In this document: positions 26,000 to 35,306 of the stretch, one piece after another | Position numbering within the stretch: position 1 is the first letter of the stretch | Layout: every line of letters begins with the position of its first letter | Source: Flavobacterium alvei | Lineage (GTDB): Bacteria > Bacteroidota > Bacteroidia > Flavobacteriales > Flavobacteriaceae | Reading direction: 5' to 3' | Assembly (NCBI RefSeq): GCF_002920895.1 | Contig: NZ_PQVG01000003.1 | Location: 1-64,000 of the forward strand | Length of the DNA stretch: 64,000 nucleotides | The notes under the pieces: generated by a model | The model's database searches: none | What the model saw: only the letters and a program-made list of their open reading frames with translations | What the model was told of the DNA's origin: nothing | Made by a program: the position numbers and the translations under genes

Positions 26000-26779
26000 A
26001 TGGAAAAAGTAAAAGCCAAAAAACACCTGGGACAACATTTCTTGAAAGATGAAAGCGTGGCACAAAACATTGCCGACACCTTGAGTTTGGAAGGATACGA
26101 AGATGTTCTGGAAATTGGTCCGGGAATGGGCGTTTTGACCAAATATTTATTGGAAAAACCAATCAATACCTACGTGATCGAAATTGATACCGAATCGGTA
26201 GAATATTTGGGTGTTCATTATGATAAATTGAAAGACAAAATCATTTCCCAAGATTTCCTGAAATACGACATCAACGAGGTTTTCAAAGGAAAACAGTTGG
26301 CTATCATTGGCAATTTTCCATACAATATTTCCACGCAAATCGTATTCAAAGTATTGGAATACAAGAATCAAATTCCGGAATTCTCGGGAATGTTCCAGAA
26401 AGAAGTGGCGGAACGCATCTGCGAAAAAAAGGGAAGTAAAGCCTATGGAATTCTCTCCGTTTTGGCGCAAGCTTTTTATGATACCGAATATTTGTTTACG
26501 GTAAGCGAACACGTTTTTGATCCACCACCAAAAGTAAAATCGGGCGTGATGCGAATGCGCAGAAAAGAAGATTACAGTTTGCCTTGCAGCGAAAAGTTGT
26601 TTTTTACGGTCGTGAAAACCGCTTTCCAGCAACGCAGAAAAACCTTGAGAAATAGTTTAAAAACACTAAATTTGTCCGACATTTTAAGAGAAGACGAAGT
26701 TTTTAACCTGCGTCCAGAACAACTTAGCGTAGCACAATTTATAGAATTGACCCAAAAAATAGAAGCGGATGGAGTTTAA
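26000..26779 (+). CDS. rsmA: 16S rRNA (adenine1518-N6/adenine1519-N6)-dimethyltransferase
   Basis: From the ATG at 26000 ([17 protein letters not shown]) it has 259 residues, the normal KsgA length; an earlier in-frame start at 25979 adds a non-conserved extension. SAM-binding motif [11 protein letters not shown] and the catalytic NFPYNIST (NLPY equivalent) are clear, followed by [12 protein letters not shown]. It dimethylates two adjacent adenines in helix 45 of 16S rRNA, a late ribosome-maturation step. Its end overlaps mgtE by 11 nt, indicating coupled translation. Confidence 0.95.
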   Translation: MEKVKAKKHLGQHFLKDESVAQNIADTLSLEGYEDVLEIGPGMGVLTKYLLEKPINTYVIEIDTESVEYLGVHYDKLKDKIISQDFLKYDINEVFKGKQLAIIGNFPYNISTQIVFKVLEYKNQIPEFSGMFQKEVAERICEKKGSKAYGILSVLAQAFYDTEYLFTVSEHVFDPPPKVKSGVMRMRRKEDYSLPCSEKLFFTVVKTAFQQRRKTLRNSLKTLNLSDILREDEVFNLRPEQLSVAQFIELTQKIEADGV

Positions 26780-28121
26780 AGTCAGCAAAGAACTAATACA
26801 CGAATTAGAGCAGCTTATTCAAAACAAAGACGACCAGCAACTGGAAGTTTTATTGAATGACTTGCATCATGCTGACGTAGCCGAAATCCTTGACGAGCTT
26901 GATTTTGACGAAGCCACATACATTTTCAAGGTGTTGGATTCTGAAAAAACTGCCGAAATTCTTCTCGAATTAGAGGACGATTTGCGGGAGAAAATATTGA
27001 GCCGACTTTCGCCAAAAGAAATTGCCGAAGAACTCGATGAACTCGAAACTAATGATGCAGCCGATATTATTGCCGAGCTTTCGCAAAGCAAAAAGCAGGA
27101 AGTAATCTCGGAACTTCAAGACGTGGAACACGCCAAGGATATTGTCGATTTGCTACGTTATGACGAAGATACTGCGGGTGGAATTATGCACAAAGAGTTG
27201 GTAAAAGTCAACGAAAACTGGAACGTTTTCACTTGTATCAAACAAATGCGAATTCAGGCTGAAAATATCTCCAGAGTCCATTCCATTTATGTGGTGGACG
27301 ATGAAGACCGACTTTTGGGGCGTTTGTCGCTCAAGGATTTGTTGACAACATCCTCAAAAACACCCATTAGCGAAGTTTATATCAAAAAATTAAATTGGGT
27401 AAATGTAGATACCGAAGACGTTGAGGTGGCTCGTATCATGCAAAAATACGATTTGGAAGCCATTCCCGTTACGGATGAAATGGGACGATTGGTAGGACGA
27501 ATCACCATCGATGACATCGTGGACGTAATCAAGGACGAAGCAACCGAGGATTACCAGTTGGCTGCCGGTATCTCGCAAGACGTTGAAGCAGATGACAGCA
27601 TTTTGGAGTTGACCAAAGCCCGTTTGCCTTGGTTGGTGTTGGCTCTTTTGGGAGGTTTTGTCTCCGTAAAAGTTCTCGGATTATTTGGAGGAGCAATGAT
27701 CAATCACGGAAATTTATTCTTTTTCACGCCTTTAATTGCCGCAATGGCAGGAAATGTGGGTGTGCAATCTTCGGCAATTATTGTGCAAGGTTTGGCGAAC
27801 GATACTTTAAGTGGTTCCTTGTTCAACCGATTGATAAAAGAAGTTTCCTTGAGTTTGTTGAATGGAGTAATTCTGGCTACCATACTATTTTTGGGAAGCC
27901 ATTTTCTCTTGAACGTGGAATTTATAATAGGAATTATTGTGACCATTGCCTTGATTTCTGTAATTATTATCGCATCGCTTATCGGAACATTTGTCCCCAT
28001 ATTATTGGATAAATTCGGAATTGACCCTGCACTTGCCACAGGGCCGTTTATCACGACCAGCAATGATATTTGCGGAATTCTTATTTATTTTACAATAGCC
28101 AGATTGATTTTAGGTTTTTAA
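26769..28121 (+). CDS. mgtE: magnesium transporter MgtE
   Basis: A 450-residue protein with the full MgtE layout: N-terminal superhelical acidic domain (about 5-130), two CBS domains (about 130-255; [22 protein letters not shown] and [23 protein letters not shown]), a linker helix and five membrane helices (about 280-450), with the pore signature [24 protein letters not shown]. It is an Mg2+-gated magnesium channel of the inner membrane. It overlaps the rsmA gene and precedes proC by 12 bp, so the three genes are likely one operon. Confidence 0.95.
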   Translation: MEFKVSKELIHELEQLIQNKDDQQLEVLLNDLHHADVAEILDELDFDEATYIFKVLDSEKTAEILLELEDDLREKILSRLSPKEIAEELDELETNDAADIIAELSQSKKQEVISELQDVEHAKDIVDLLRYDEDTAGGIMHKELVKVNENWNVFTCIKQMRIQAENISRVHSIYVVDDEDRLLGRLSLKDLLTTSSKTPISEVYIKKLNWVNVDTEDVEVARIMQKYDLEAIPVTDEMGRLVGRITIDDIVDVIKDEATEDYQLAAGISQDVEADDSILELTKARLPWLVLALLGGFVSVKVLGLFGGAMINHGNLFFFTPLIAAMAGNVGVQSSAIIVQGLANDTLSGSLFNRLIKEVSLSLLNGVILATILFLGSHFLLNVEFIIGIIVTIALISVIIIASLIGTFVPILLDKFGIDPALATGPFITTSNDICGILIYFTIARLILGF

Positions 28122-28133
28122 TACATATACAAA

Positions 28134-28910
28134 ATGAAAGTACATATTATTGGAGGAGGAAATCTGGGTGTTTCCGTAGCATTGGGATTGGCCAAATTTT
28201 CAAAGGATAACCAAATTACCGTAACCAGAAGAAATACGGCTAGTATTCTGTATTTAGAGGAATTGGGTGTGACTGTTTCAAAAGACAACAAACACAATAT
28301 TCAAGAAGCAGATATTATTATCCTGACCATCAAACCCTATCAAGTTGATACCGTTTTGGCGGAGATTCTTCCCGTAATTTCAAATAAAGTAGTCGCTTCT
28401 GGAGTAAGCGGATTGTCGATTGAAAATTTGCAAAAAAAGATAGGAGATTCCAATTATGCCATTCGAATTATGCCCAATATTGCAGCTCAATTTGGCGCTT
28501 CGGCAACTTGTATTGCATTCAACGAAAAACACAAAGAGGTAGCTCAGAATGTCGTTGCTCTTTTCAAAGATTTAGGAACTGCACCCATTATCGACGAAAA
28601 ATTGATGGATGCAGCGACCGTTTTGGCAGCCAGCGGAACGGCTTTTGCCTTGCGTTACATTCGTGCATCGATGCAAGCTGGAATCGAAATCGGGTTCGAC
28701 TGGAAAACGGCTTTGGATATTTCAGCCCAAACCGTAAAAGGGGCTGCCGAAATGATTTTGGAAGAAAACATCCATCCAGAACAATTAATTGATAGAGTAA
28801 CAACGCCACAAGGCTGTACGATTGCCGGTTTGAGTGAAATGGAAACCCACGGATTCAGTTCCTCATTGGTTCGCGGAATCAAAGCAGCTTTAAAGAAAAT
28901 CAAGGGATAA
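28134..28910 (+). CDS. proC: pyrroline-5-carboxylate reductase
   Basis: A 258-residue NAD(P)-dependent enzyme that makes the last step of proline synthesis. The Rossmann motif is VHIIGGGNLGVSVALGL at the N-terminus. IILTIKPYQVDTVLAEI and the C-terminal signature GAAEMILEENIHPEQLIDRVTTPQGCTIAGLSEME are typical. It is slightly shorter than the E. coli enzyme (269). It is the last gene of the rsmA-mgtE-proC run, and a repeat-rich spacer follows. Confidence 0.92.
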   Translation: MKVHIIGGGNLGVSVALGLAKFSKDNQITVTRRNTASILYLEELGVTVSKDNKHNIQEADIIILTIKPYQVDTVLAEILPVISNKVVASGVSGLSIENLQKKIGDSNYAIRIMPNIAAQFGASATCIAFNEKHKEVAQNVVALFKDLGTAPIIDEKLMDAATVLAASGTAFALRYIRASMQAGIEIGFDWKTALDISAQTVKGAAEMILEENIHPEQLIDRVTTPQGCTIAGLSEMETHGFSSSLVRGIKAALKKIKG

Positions 28911-28915
28911 TTTTT

Positions 28916-29030
28916 GGGCATTCCCACGCTTCCACTATCGTTCCAGCGTGGTCGGGCTGTACGTTCCCGCTTCCCGATGAAAAATCGGGAGAGCTCCACT
29001 GCCATCCCTAATGCGAAAGAGTGACTTACA
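28916..29030. repeat. dispersed intergenic repeat related to 17789-17876
   Basis: Contains CGGGCTGTACGTTCCCGCTT, a stem CTTCCCGAT / ATCGGGAG, and CACTGCCATCCCTAATGCG. The outer words match the repeat upstream of metG. No gene is visible in it. Confidence 0.5.
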
Positions 29031-29063
29031 AGACCTAACAGGTTTTAAAAACCTGTTAGGTCT
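29031..29063. repeat. perfect 33-bp palindrome (AGACCTAACAGGTTTT)
   Basis: Arms of 16 bases (AGACCTAACAGGTTTT) face each other around one A. From memory, palindromes with this sequence are common between genes in Flavobacteria. It may end the proC transcript, but a T run is missing. Confidence 0.7.
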
Positions 29064-29070
29064 AATAAAA

Positions 29071-29118
29071 ATCCTCCACATCGACAGCAATCATCCCACA
29101 CTTTGGGAACAATTGCAA
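29071..29118 (+). pseudogene. duplicated 5' fragment of the 2-hydroxyacid dehydrogenase gene
   Basis: 48 bases match 30153-30200 with about three differences, encoding ILHIDSNHPTLWEQLQ before a stop. The intact gene begins at 30141 in the same orientation. A lone lipoprotein gene on the opposite strand lies between the two copies. Confidence 0.8.
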
Positions 29119-29136
29119 TAATATGGTGTTTGAATA

Positions 29137-29976
29137 TTATTCAACTTTTATTGGTATATCAAAGTAAAGGTATCTTTCACCGGATGTTATTGAGTCTTGT
29201 TCAGTTGCTTGTTTATTAAAAAACTCTTTGATGTAACCTCGAAGATTTTTTTGACCACTACTTTCAAACTTGACATATGTTTTGAGAATCTCTGATGTTT
29301 TGTAAATTTTAGCTAATTTCACTTTATGGATATTGCAAAAATCTTTAGAGACTTTATTTTCTATATCAAAGCAAAGCATCACATCAGAATTAAGATAAAT
29401 TATAGGTTTATAAATCATTTGTATACAAACAACTTCTTTTTTCTTGAAGTTTTTTGGTAAAAACTTAATTTCAAAATAATTACCATATTTTTTTATTGTG
29501 TCTCCTTTATTATCAAAATACCAGCCTTGATTACTGTATTGTTTACCACATAAATTTATATATTCAATTACTTTATCAATCTTGCCATTTTTTTTATAAT
29601 ACTTCCATTTGTCTATTTGATTGACATATGAATATTGGTCTAATTGAGTTTTATATGAACACTTGCCCTCTGATATTAACACATTGTTATTAAACTCTTT
29701 TTGATAAAGTATGTTGTTTTTTAAATATTTATCAATTAAAACTATTTCTTCTTTATTGTTGTAATAGATGGATGAATCCGTTCTTATTCCATTTTTATAT
29801 TTGTGAATAGCTTTTAAATCACCATTTTTATAAAATTCTTTGTAGACACCAGATATTTTATTGTTTATCAATTCATATTCTTTTGTCTTGTTACCATTTG
29901 TGTCGTATTCAGTCTTTTTATTAGAACAGGATAACAAAAACAATAATGATATAGATAGAAATAATTTTTTAAACAT
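29137..29976 (-). CDS. orphan lipoprotein with MORN/YwqK-like repeats
   Basis: A 279-residue protein with a lipoprotein signal (LLFLLSC, acylated C17). The N-terminal half shows the GxxxGxYxxYYxNGxL-type units of MORN/YwqK-like proteins: YELINNKISGVYKEFYKNGDLKAIHKYKNGIRTDS and WKYYKKNGKIDKVIEY. The C-terminal half is not recognised. YwqK-like proteins are annotated as antitoxin or immunity-like in some systems, but no toxin is seen here. It is strongly AT-rich and bracketed by pieces of the dehydrogenase gene, so it is probably a recent insertion. Confidence 0.7.
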   Translation of the reverse strand: MFKKLFLSISLLFLLSCSNKKTEYDTNGNKTKEYELINNKISGVYKEFYKNGDLKAIHKYKNGIRTDSSIYYNNKEEIVLIDKYLKNNILYQKEFNNNVLISEGKCSYKTQLDQYSYVNQIDKWKYYKKNGKIDKVIEYINLCGKQYSNQGWYFDNKGDTIKKYGNYFEIKFLPKNFKKKEVVCIQMIYKPIIYLNSDVMLCFDIENKVSKDFCNIHKVKLAKIYKTSEILKTYVKFESSGQKNLRGYIKEFFNKQATEQDSITSGERYLYFDIPIKVE

Positions 29977-30140
29977 AAAATAGGTTTTTGATATTTGTAG
30001 TATATAAATAAGTGAAAATGACTTTTAAAAATTTATTTCATCATACAAACTTACAAAATTGTACTACTAATTCCTCTTGATAAAAGGATTAACCGCATTT
30101 TTTTTGTTATTTTGGAATGTCAAATTTAGCAACACTTTTT

Positions 30141-31085
30141 ATGGATATCAATATCCTCCACATCGATAGCAATCATCCCGTACTTTGGGAACAATTGCAA
30201 CAAGCAGGATTTACCAACCACAAAGATTTTACTTCTTCCAAAGCGGAAATCGAAGCCAAAATACACGATTACCAAGGTATCGTTATCCGCAGCCGGTTCA
30301 AAATCGATCGAACATTTCTGGACAAAGCCACCAATTTGCAATTTATTGCAAGAGTTGGAGCAGGCTTGGAAAGCATCGATTGCGACTATGCATTATCCAA
30401 AAACATCGCACTCATTGCTGCACCGGAAGGCAACCGAAATGCCGTAGCCGAACATACTTTGGGAATGATTTTGTCGCTTTTCAACAATTTGAATCAAGCC
30501 GACAACGAAGTAAAATCAGGACATTGGAACCGGGAAAAAAACCGTGGTCACGAATTGGATGGTAAAACCGTTGGGATTATAGGTTACGGAAATATGGGGA
30601 AATCTTTTGCCAAAAAACTGCGAGGTTTTGAGGTAGAAGTATTGTGTTACGACATTCTGGAAAATGTGGGCGATGAAAATGCACGACAAGTTTCGCTCGA
30701 AGAATTTCAGCAAAAAGTAGATGTTTTAAGCCTGCACATACCTTGGACACCCGAAACGGACAAAATGGTTGATGCCGATTTTATCAAGGCTTTCGCCAAA
30801 CCGTTCTGGATTATCAATACTTCTCGTGGCAAAAACATAGTCACTGCCGATTTAGTCGAAGCGATGAAAACAGGTAAAATTCTCGGAGCCGGTTTAGACG
30901 TTTTGGAGTATGAAAAACTGTCTTTCGAAACTCTTTTTCAAGATAAAGAAACTCCCGAAGCTTTCCAGTATTTATTGAATTCGAAAAATGTAATTCTCTC
31001 GCCACACATAGCCGGCTGGACATTTGAAAGTCACGAACGATTAGCACAGGTAATTGTGGATAAAATCAATAAACTATATTCTTAA
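30141..31085 (+). CDS. D-2-hydroxyacid dehydrogenase (phosphoglycerate dehydrogenase-like)
   Basis: About 314 residues from the ATG at 30141 (MDINILHIDSNHPVLW). An ATG at 30117 is in frame, but TATTTTGG just before it looks like a -7 box, which would leave the first ATG at the transcript start. The NAD-binding domain shows KTVGIIGYGNMGKSFAKKL, and the catalytic end shows NTSRGKNIV and SPHIAGWTFESH. It oxidises a 2-hydroxyacid with NAD. SerA-like activity is possible, but the substrate is not determined. Its 5' end has a duplicated piece at 29071. Confidence 0.87.
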   Translation: MDINILHIDSNHPVLWEQLQQAGFTNHKDFTSSKAEIEAKIHDYQGIVIRSRFKIDRTFLDKATNLQFIARVGAGLESIDCDYALSKNIALIAAPEGNRNAVAEHTLGMILSLFNNLNQADNEVKSGHWNREKNRGHELDGKTVGIIGYGNMGKSFAKKLRGFEVEVLCYDILENVGDENARQVSLEEFQQKVDVLSLHIPWTPETDKMVDADFIKAFAKPFWIINTSRGKNIVTADLVEAMKTGKILGAGLDVLEYEKLSFETLFQDKETPEAFQYLLNSKNVILSPHIAGWTFESHERLAQVIVDKINKLYS

Positions 31086-31236
31086 AATTCATTAAATCAA
31101 AAAATTAAGATTTTATAATACTACTTTTCCTTAAATTTTATATATTAGCACTTCAAACGGAGTTCAGAAACCAATGAAAAACGAGGAGCAACCGAAAATC
31201 CACAAGAGTAGGTAATAACAATTAATAGTATTAAAT

Positions 31237-31659
31237 ATGATTGAATGGTACAAAAAAGTAGTTTTCGAAAATTACGCAAATTTTAAAGGAAGAGCAAGAC
31301 GAAGTGAGTATTGGTATTTTCACTTATTTAATTTAATAATTTTATTGTCATCACTAATTATTGGTGCTGTAATAGGTTCGTTATTTGATAATACATTTGG
31401 AGGAGTTGTAGCGGCCTATATTGTATTTGCGATATACACTTTATTGACCATAATTCCTGCTTTTGCAGTAATAGTAAGAAGATTGCATGATGTAGATAAG
31501 AGTGGATGGTTTTATTTTATTATATTAATTCCTTTAATAGGTTCAATTTGGTTGTTAGTTTTATTTTTTACAGAAGGAACTATCGGTACAAATCAATATG
31601 GATCAGATCCTAAATCTCAACTGGATTCAATCAGCGAAATTGGTACAACCGAAGCATAA
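31237..31659 (+). CDS. DUF805 inner-membrane protein
   Basis: A 140-residue protein with the DUF805 pattern: WYKKVVFENYANFKGRARRSEYWYFHLFNLIIL at the start, then four hydrophobic helices and IVRRLHDVDKSGWFYFIILIPLIGSIWLLVLFFTEGTIGTNQYGSDP. The RRLHDxxKSGW and NxYGxDP motifs are diagnostic. No function is established. It stands first in a set of three small membrane-protein genes. The 150-bp leader (31086-31236) shows AT-rich sequence and no clear element. Confidence 0.87.
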   Translation: MIEWYKKVVFENYANFKGRARRSEYWYFHLFNLIILLSSLIIGAVIGSLFDNTFGGVVAAYIVFAIYTLLTIIPAFAVIVRRLHDVDKSGWFYFIILIPLIGSIWLLVLFFTEGTIGTNQYGSDPKSQLDSISEIGTTEA

Positions 31660-31728
31660 TTAATAATTGAAACCTACAGTATTTCAATAAATTTTATAAT
31701 TTTACCAAAACCAATTAATCAACAAACC

Positions 31729-32109
31729 ATGGAAACCATTACAGAACATTGGAATAAACCAAACAACCCAATACCAGTATTCAAAGTTGACCCAATTTTA
31801 GTATTAATTTTAGGATTTGTCACCTGCGGATTGTATCATATTTATTGGAATATTAAAATTGCCGAAGTGCTAAATGCAGTGACAGGGCGTGAAGTTATTT
31901 CGTCTCCTATCGCTATTTTTGCAGGATGTTGTTTTCCTATAAACGTTTATTTCTTTTATTTAGCAGGCAAGGAAGGACTGCCAGAAGTGTATAAACGCAT
32001 TGGTTATCCGCAAAAAGACGATTCTACTTTATTGATAGTTTTAGGGTTTTTCTTTCCAATGGCAGCAGCAATGATTGTTCAAAATGACATCAATAAATTA
32101 TACAATTAA
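31729..32109 (+). CDS. DUF4234-like small membrane protein
   Basis: A 126-residue protein with three or so hydrophobic stretches. VDPILVLILGFVTCGLYHIYWNIKIAEVLNAVTGREV resembles DUF4234 (L-x-x-x-T-x-G-x-Y-x-x-Y-W), followed by PINVYFFYLAGKEGLPEVYKRIGYP. It ends with DINKLYN, and the next gene overlaps it. Location is the inner membrane, function unknown. It is likely in the same transcript as the DUF2752 gene. Confidence 0.72.
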   Translation: METITEHWNKPNNPIPVFKVDPILVLILGFVTCGLYHIYWNIKIAEVLNAVTGREVISSPIAIFAGCCFPINVYFFYLAGKEGLPEVYKRIGYPQKDDSTLLIVLGFFFPMAAAMIVQNDINKLYN

Positions 32110-32548
32110 TACAAAATTTAAACGTAAAATCTACGGAATCATCGGCGCCTTTATCACGCTGATGGTTCCGTTTTTTTTAATTGTTTTTCATCAGGACAAT
32201 CATCTCGAAACGGCTCAATCGCTTTGCCCTTTAAAGATGCTTACAGGTTTTCCGTGTCCGGGCTGCGGCATCACAAAATCGTTGGTTTATTTATATGAGG
32301 GCGATTTACAAAAAAGTTTGTATTATCATATTTTAGGCCCTTTTGTGATTCTTTTTTGTGTGGCAACAATTGGTGTACTTTCTGCCGAATTGATTACTAA
32401 AAAAGAATATTTTACACAGTTGTTGTTCAATAAAAAACTAGCCTATGGATTGGCTCTTTTTCTAGCAACGTATCATTTTATTAGAATTATTTATTTCATC
32501 AAGAATCATTCGATTGACGATATTATATGTCAGTCTATTTGGAGGTAA
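32084..32548 (+). CDS. DUF2752 family membrane protein
   Basis: A 154-residue protein from the ATG at 32084; a TTG three codons earlier is less likely. The signature CPLKMLTGFPCPGCGITKSLVYLYEGDLQKSLYYHILGP is that of DUF2752, which has a short CxxCG-containing loop between membrane helices. Three TM segments are visible. The start overlaps the DUF4234 gene by 26 nt, supporting translation coupling. Function unknown; the cysteine loop suggests metal binding. Confidence 0.82.
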   Translation: MTSINYTINTKFKRKIYGIIGAFITLMVPFFLIVFHQDNHLETAQSLCPLKMLTGFPCPGCGITKSLVYLYEGDLQKSLYYHILGPFVILFCVATIGVLSAELITKKEYFTQLLFNKKLAYGLALFLATYHFIRIIYFIKNHSIDDIICQSIWR

Positions 32549-32575
32549 AGAGTTAAGCCGTCTTCTGCCATCTGA

Positions 32576-34378
32576 TTACTCTTCCTTCTCTGCTAATTTT
32601 CTTTCTAATTCTGCTTGAAATTCTTCCATAACAGGTTTTACAGTACTATCTGGAATTTCAGAAATTCGAATGTACATCAATCCGTCAATAGCGTTATTGA
32701 ATAGTGGGTCAACATTAAAAGCAATGACACGAGCATTTTGTTTGATGTATTTTTTGATCAAAACGGGCAAACGCAAAGAACCTGGCTCTAACTCGTCAAT
32801 CAATTTGTCAAATTTGTTCAAATCGGCTTCGGCTTCATCAAAAATAAAATCCTTATCGGCGTCTTTTAGCTTGACTTTAAACTCCTTTTTAGGATGAATG
32901 TATTGAGCAATATAGGGGTCATAAAAATTAGACTTCATAAATTCAATCATCAGCGATTTCGAAAAATTCGAAAATTGATTGCTGATACTCACGCCTCCAA
33001 GCAAGAATTTATGTTCAGGATGACGCAGCGTAATGTGAATAATTCCTTTCCAAAGCAAGAAAAGAGGCATCGGTTTTTGTTGGTATTCTTTGATGATAAA
33101 GGCACGACCCATTTCGATAGAATGGTGAAGCATGTCGTGTAATTCGGGTTCAAACCCAAACAAATCTGTTAAATAAAACCCTTCAATTCCATATTTTGGA
33201 TAAATTTCAGAACCCAGCCCCATTCGATAGGCCCCAGCAATTTTTTTGGCATCGCCATCCCATAAAAACAAATGACGATAGTGGGTGTCGTAGGAATCGA
33301 TATCGGTAGATTCATTGGTTCCTTCGCCCACTTCTCTGAAAGTAATTTCTCGTAATCGACCTATTTCCTGAAGGATATTTGGCATTTCTTCGGCTTTGGC
33401 AAAGAAGACTTCATAGTTTTTGCTTTCCAATAATCGACAATCTTTTTCTCTTAGGGAGTTTACTTCTGTAATCATTTTGTCTTGATTAACAGCAGTAGCT
33501 ATTTTTTTTGGATTCTTGGGTAGTTTTAAATTGGGTTTTGGCAAAAACGGTGTTTCCTTTTCGAAAGGTTTGGCCAACATATAGGTTTTTCGTCTTAAAA
33601 ACTCTGAATACTCATCTATTGAAGTGAGCTCGTTTTGTTCTGATACTGAAATAGGTTTTCCAATTCTAACTTTGATTACTCTATTTTTTTGAGTCAATAA
33701 TTCGGAAGGTAATTTGGCAGTTCGCAAAGTGTCGCTTATTTTAGAAAGAAAGTAAAACAATCCACTATTTTTAGCATGAAAATAGATAGGAACAACAGGA
33801 ACTTGAGCTTTTCTAATTACTTTTATAGCGCCCTCTTCCCATTCTTTGTCAACCACAAGTTTACCATCTCTGTAGGTCGAAACTTCGCCAGCCGGAAACA
33901 TTCCTAGTGGTTTCCCGTCTCTCAAATGGCGTAAGGTTTCTTTAATTCCAATCACACTCGACTTGGCATCTTTGTGATTTTCGAAAGGATTTACGGGCAT
34001 GATGTAAGGCTTCATCGGATCGATGCGATGCAAAAGGAAATTGGCTATAATTTTAAAATTAGGCTCTTTTTCCAACATTAATTTCAAGAGTAAAATGCCG
34101 TCAATTCCTCCAAGCGGATGGTTAGAAATAGTGATGTAAGCCCCATCTTTTGGTAATCTTTTAAAATCTTCTTCTGGAATTTCAAATTTTATTTGAAACT
34201 CATCCAATATGGCATTCAAAAACTCCACTTCTGATAAGTGTTTGTTTCTGTCGTAAATTTTATTTAGGGTCGAAATTTTCAAGACTTTCATCAGCAACCA
34301 TCCCGAAAAAGTACCTAAAATTCCATATTTATCTGTGTTTATTGCTTTTGCAACTTCTTTTGCGGTTACTAAACCCAT
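32576..34378 (-). CDS. olsF: bifunctional OlsF-type acyltransferase (amino-acid lipid synthesis)
   Basis: A 600-residue fusion. The N-terminal part (about 70-270) is a lysophospholipid-type acyltransferase with NHPLGGIDG (H87, D93) and MFPAGEVSTYRDGKL. The C-terminal part (about 320-540) is a GNAT-like/hemolysin-type N-acyltransferase (EIGRLREITFREVGEGTNES, YRMGLGSEIYPKYGIEGFYLTDLF, SIEMGRAFI). The same fusion, OlsF, is reported in Serratia and Flavobacterium johnsoniae as making ornithine (or glycine) lipids in one protein. So it most likely acylates an amino acid twice at the inner membrane. It is convergent with the DUF2752 gene. Confidence 0.82.
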   Translation of the reverse strand: MGLVTAKEVAKAINTDKYGILGTFSGWLLMKVLKISTLNKIYDRNKHLSEVEFLNAILDEFQIKFEIPEEDFKRLPKDGAYITISNHPLGGIDGILLLKLMLEKEPNFKIIANFLLHRIDPMKPYIMPVNPFENHKDAKSSVIGIKETLRHLRDGKPLGMFPAGEVSTYRDGKLVVDKEWEEGAIKVIRKAQVPVVPIYFHAKNSGLFYFLSKISDTLRTAKLPSELLTQKNRVIKVRIGKPISVSEQNELTSIDEYSEFLRRKTYMLAKPFEKETPFLPKPNLKLPKNPKKIATAVNQDKMITEVNSLREKDCRLLESKNYEVFFAKAEEMPNILQEIGRLREITFREVGEGTNESTDIDSYDTHYRHLFLWDGDAKKIAGAYRMGLGSEIYPKYGIEGFYLTDLFGFEPELHDMLHHSIEMGRAFIIKEYQQKPMPLFLLWKGIIHITLRHPEHKFLLGGVSISNQFSNFSKSLMIEFMKSNFYDPYIAQYIHPKKEFKVKLKDADKDFIFDEAEADLNKFDKLIDELEPGSLRLPVLIKKYIKQNARVIAFNVDPLFNNAIDGLMYIRISEIPDSTVKPVMEEFQAELERKLAEKEE

Positions 34379-34495
34379 AGGTAGCGTATGTTTTTTTGAG
34401 CAAGAAACAAAGATAGCAAAAAACTCTATTTTCTATCTATTTTTGGCATCAATCTTTATTGTTTTCATTACTTTTGAATCACAAATAAAAACGCA

Positions 34496-35260
34496 ATGAA
34501 AATCATTTCTTATAATGTCAACGGCATTCGATCTGCAATCTCCAAAGGTTTTATCGAATGGTTGCAACAAGCCAATCCCGATGTAATTTGCCTTCAGGAA
34601 ATAAAAGCCACACCAGAGCAAATTCCACTTTTAGATTTTGAACTTGCCGGCTATCCCTATCATTACTGGTTTCCCGCTACCAAAAAAGGCTACAGCGGAG
34701 TGGCCATTTTGTCGAAAATCAAACCCAACAACGTAGTTTTTGGAACTGGAATCGAGCATATGGATTTCGAGGGAAGAAATATCCGAGTTGATTTTGATGA
34801 CCTTTCGGTAATGAGTTTGTATTTGCCTTCTGGAACCAATAGCGAAAGACTGGAACACAAGTTTATGTATATGGACGATTTTCAGAATTACATCAACGAA
34901 CTGAAAAAAGAAGTCCCTAACCTTGTGATTTGTGGCGATTATAACATTTGTCACGAAGCAATCGACATTCATGATCCTATTCGAAACAAGAAAACTTCAG
35001 GATTTTTGCCCGAAGAAAGAGCTTGGTTAGACGGTTTTATGAAAAGTGGATTCATCGACAGTTTCCGACATTTGAACAAAGAACCCAATAATTACACTTG
35101 GTGGACGATGCGATTTCCATCGGCAAGGTTGGAGAACAAAGGTTGGCGCATCGATTATTGTTTAGTTAGCGAACCTTTAAAACAAAAAATTAAAAGAGCC
35201 GTTATATTACCCGAAGCCAAGCATTCTGACCATTGTCCGAGTTTGGTAGAGATAGAGTAA
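34496..35260 (+). CDS. xth: exodeoxyribonuclease III (AP endonuclease)
   Basis: A 254-residue protein of the exonuclease III family: MKIISYNVNGIRSAISKGFIEWLQ, CLQEIKA (metal-binding Glu), GYSGVAILSK, GDYNICHEAIDIHDP and the final HSDHCPSLVEIE (catalytic His). It cleaves abasic sites and trims 3' ends in base excision repair. TACTTTTG at 34469-34476 with TTTG at 34442 looks like a promoter. It is divergent from olsF. Confidence 0.95.
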   Translation: MKIISYNVNGIRSAISKGFIEWLQQANPDVICLQEIKATPEQIPLLDFELAGYPYHYWFPATKKGYSGVAILSKIKPNNVVFGTGIEHMDFEGRNIRVDFDDLSVMSLYLPSGTNSERLEHKFMYMDDFQNYINELKKEVPNLVICGDYNICHEAIDIHDPIRNKKTSGFLPEERAWLDGFMKSGFIDSFRHLNKEPNNYTWWTMRFPSARLENKGWRIDYCLVSEPLKQKIKRAVILPEAKHSDHCPSLVEIE

Positions 35261-35306
35261 ATCAAATTCAAAAGTCAAATTCAATTTCAATAAAAAAACA
35301 GTAAAA

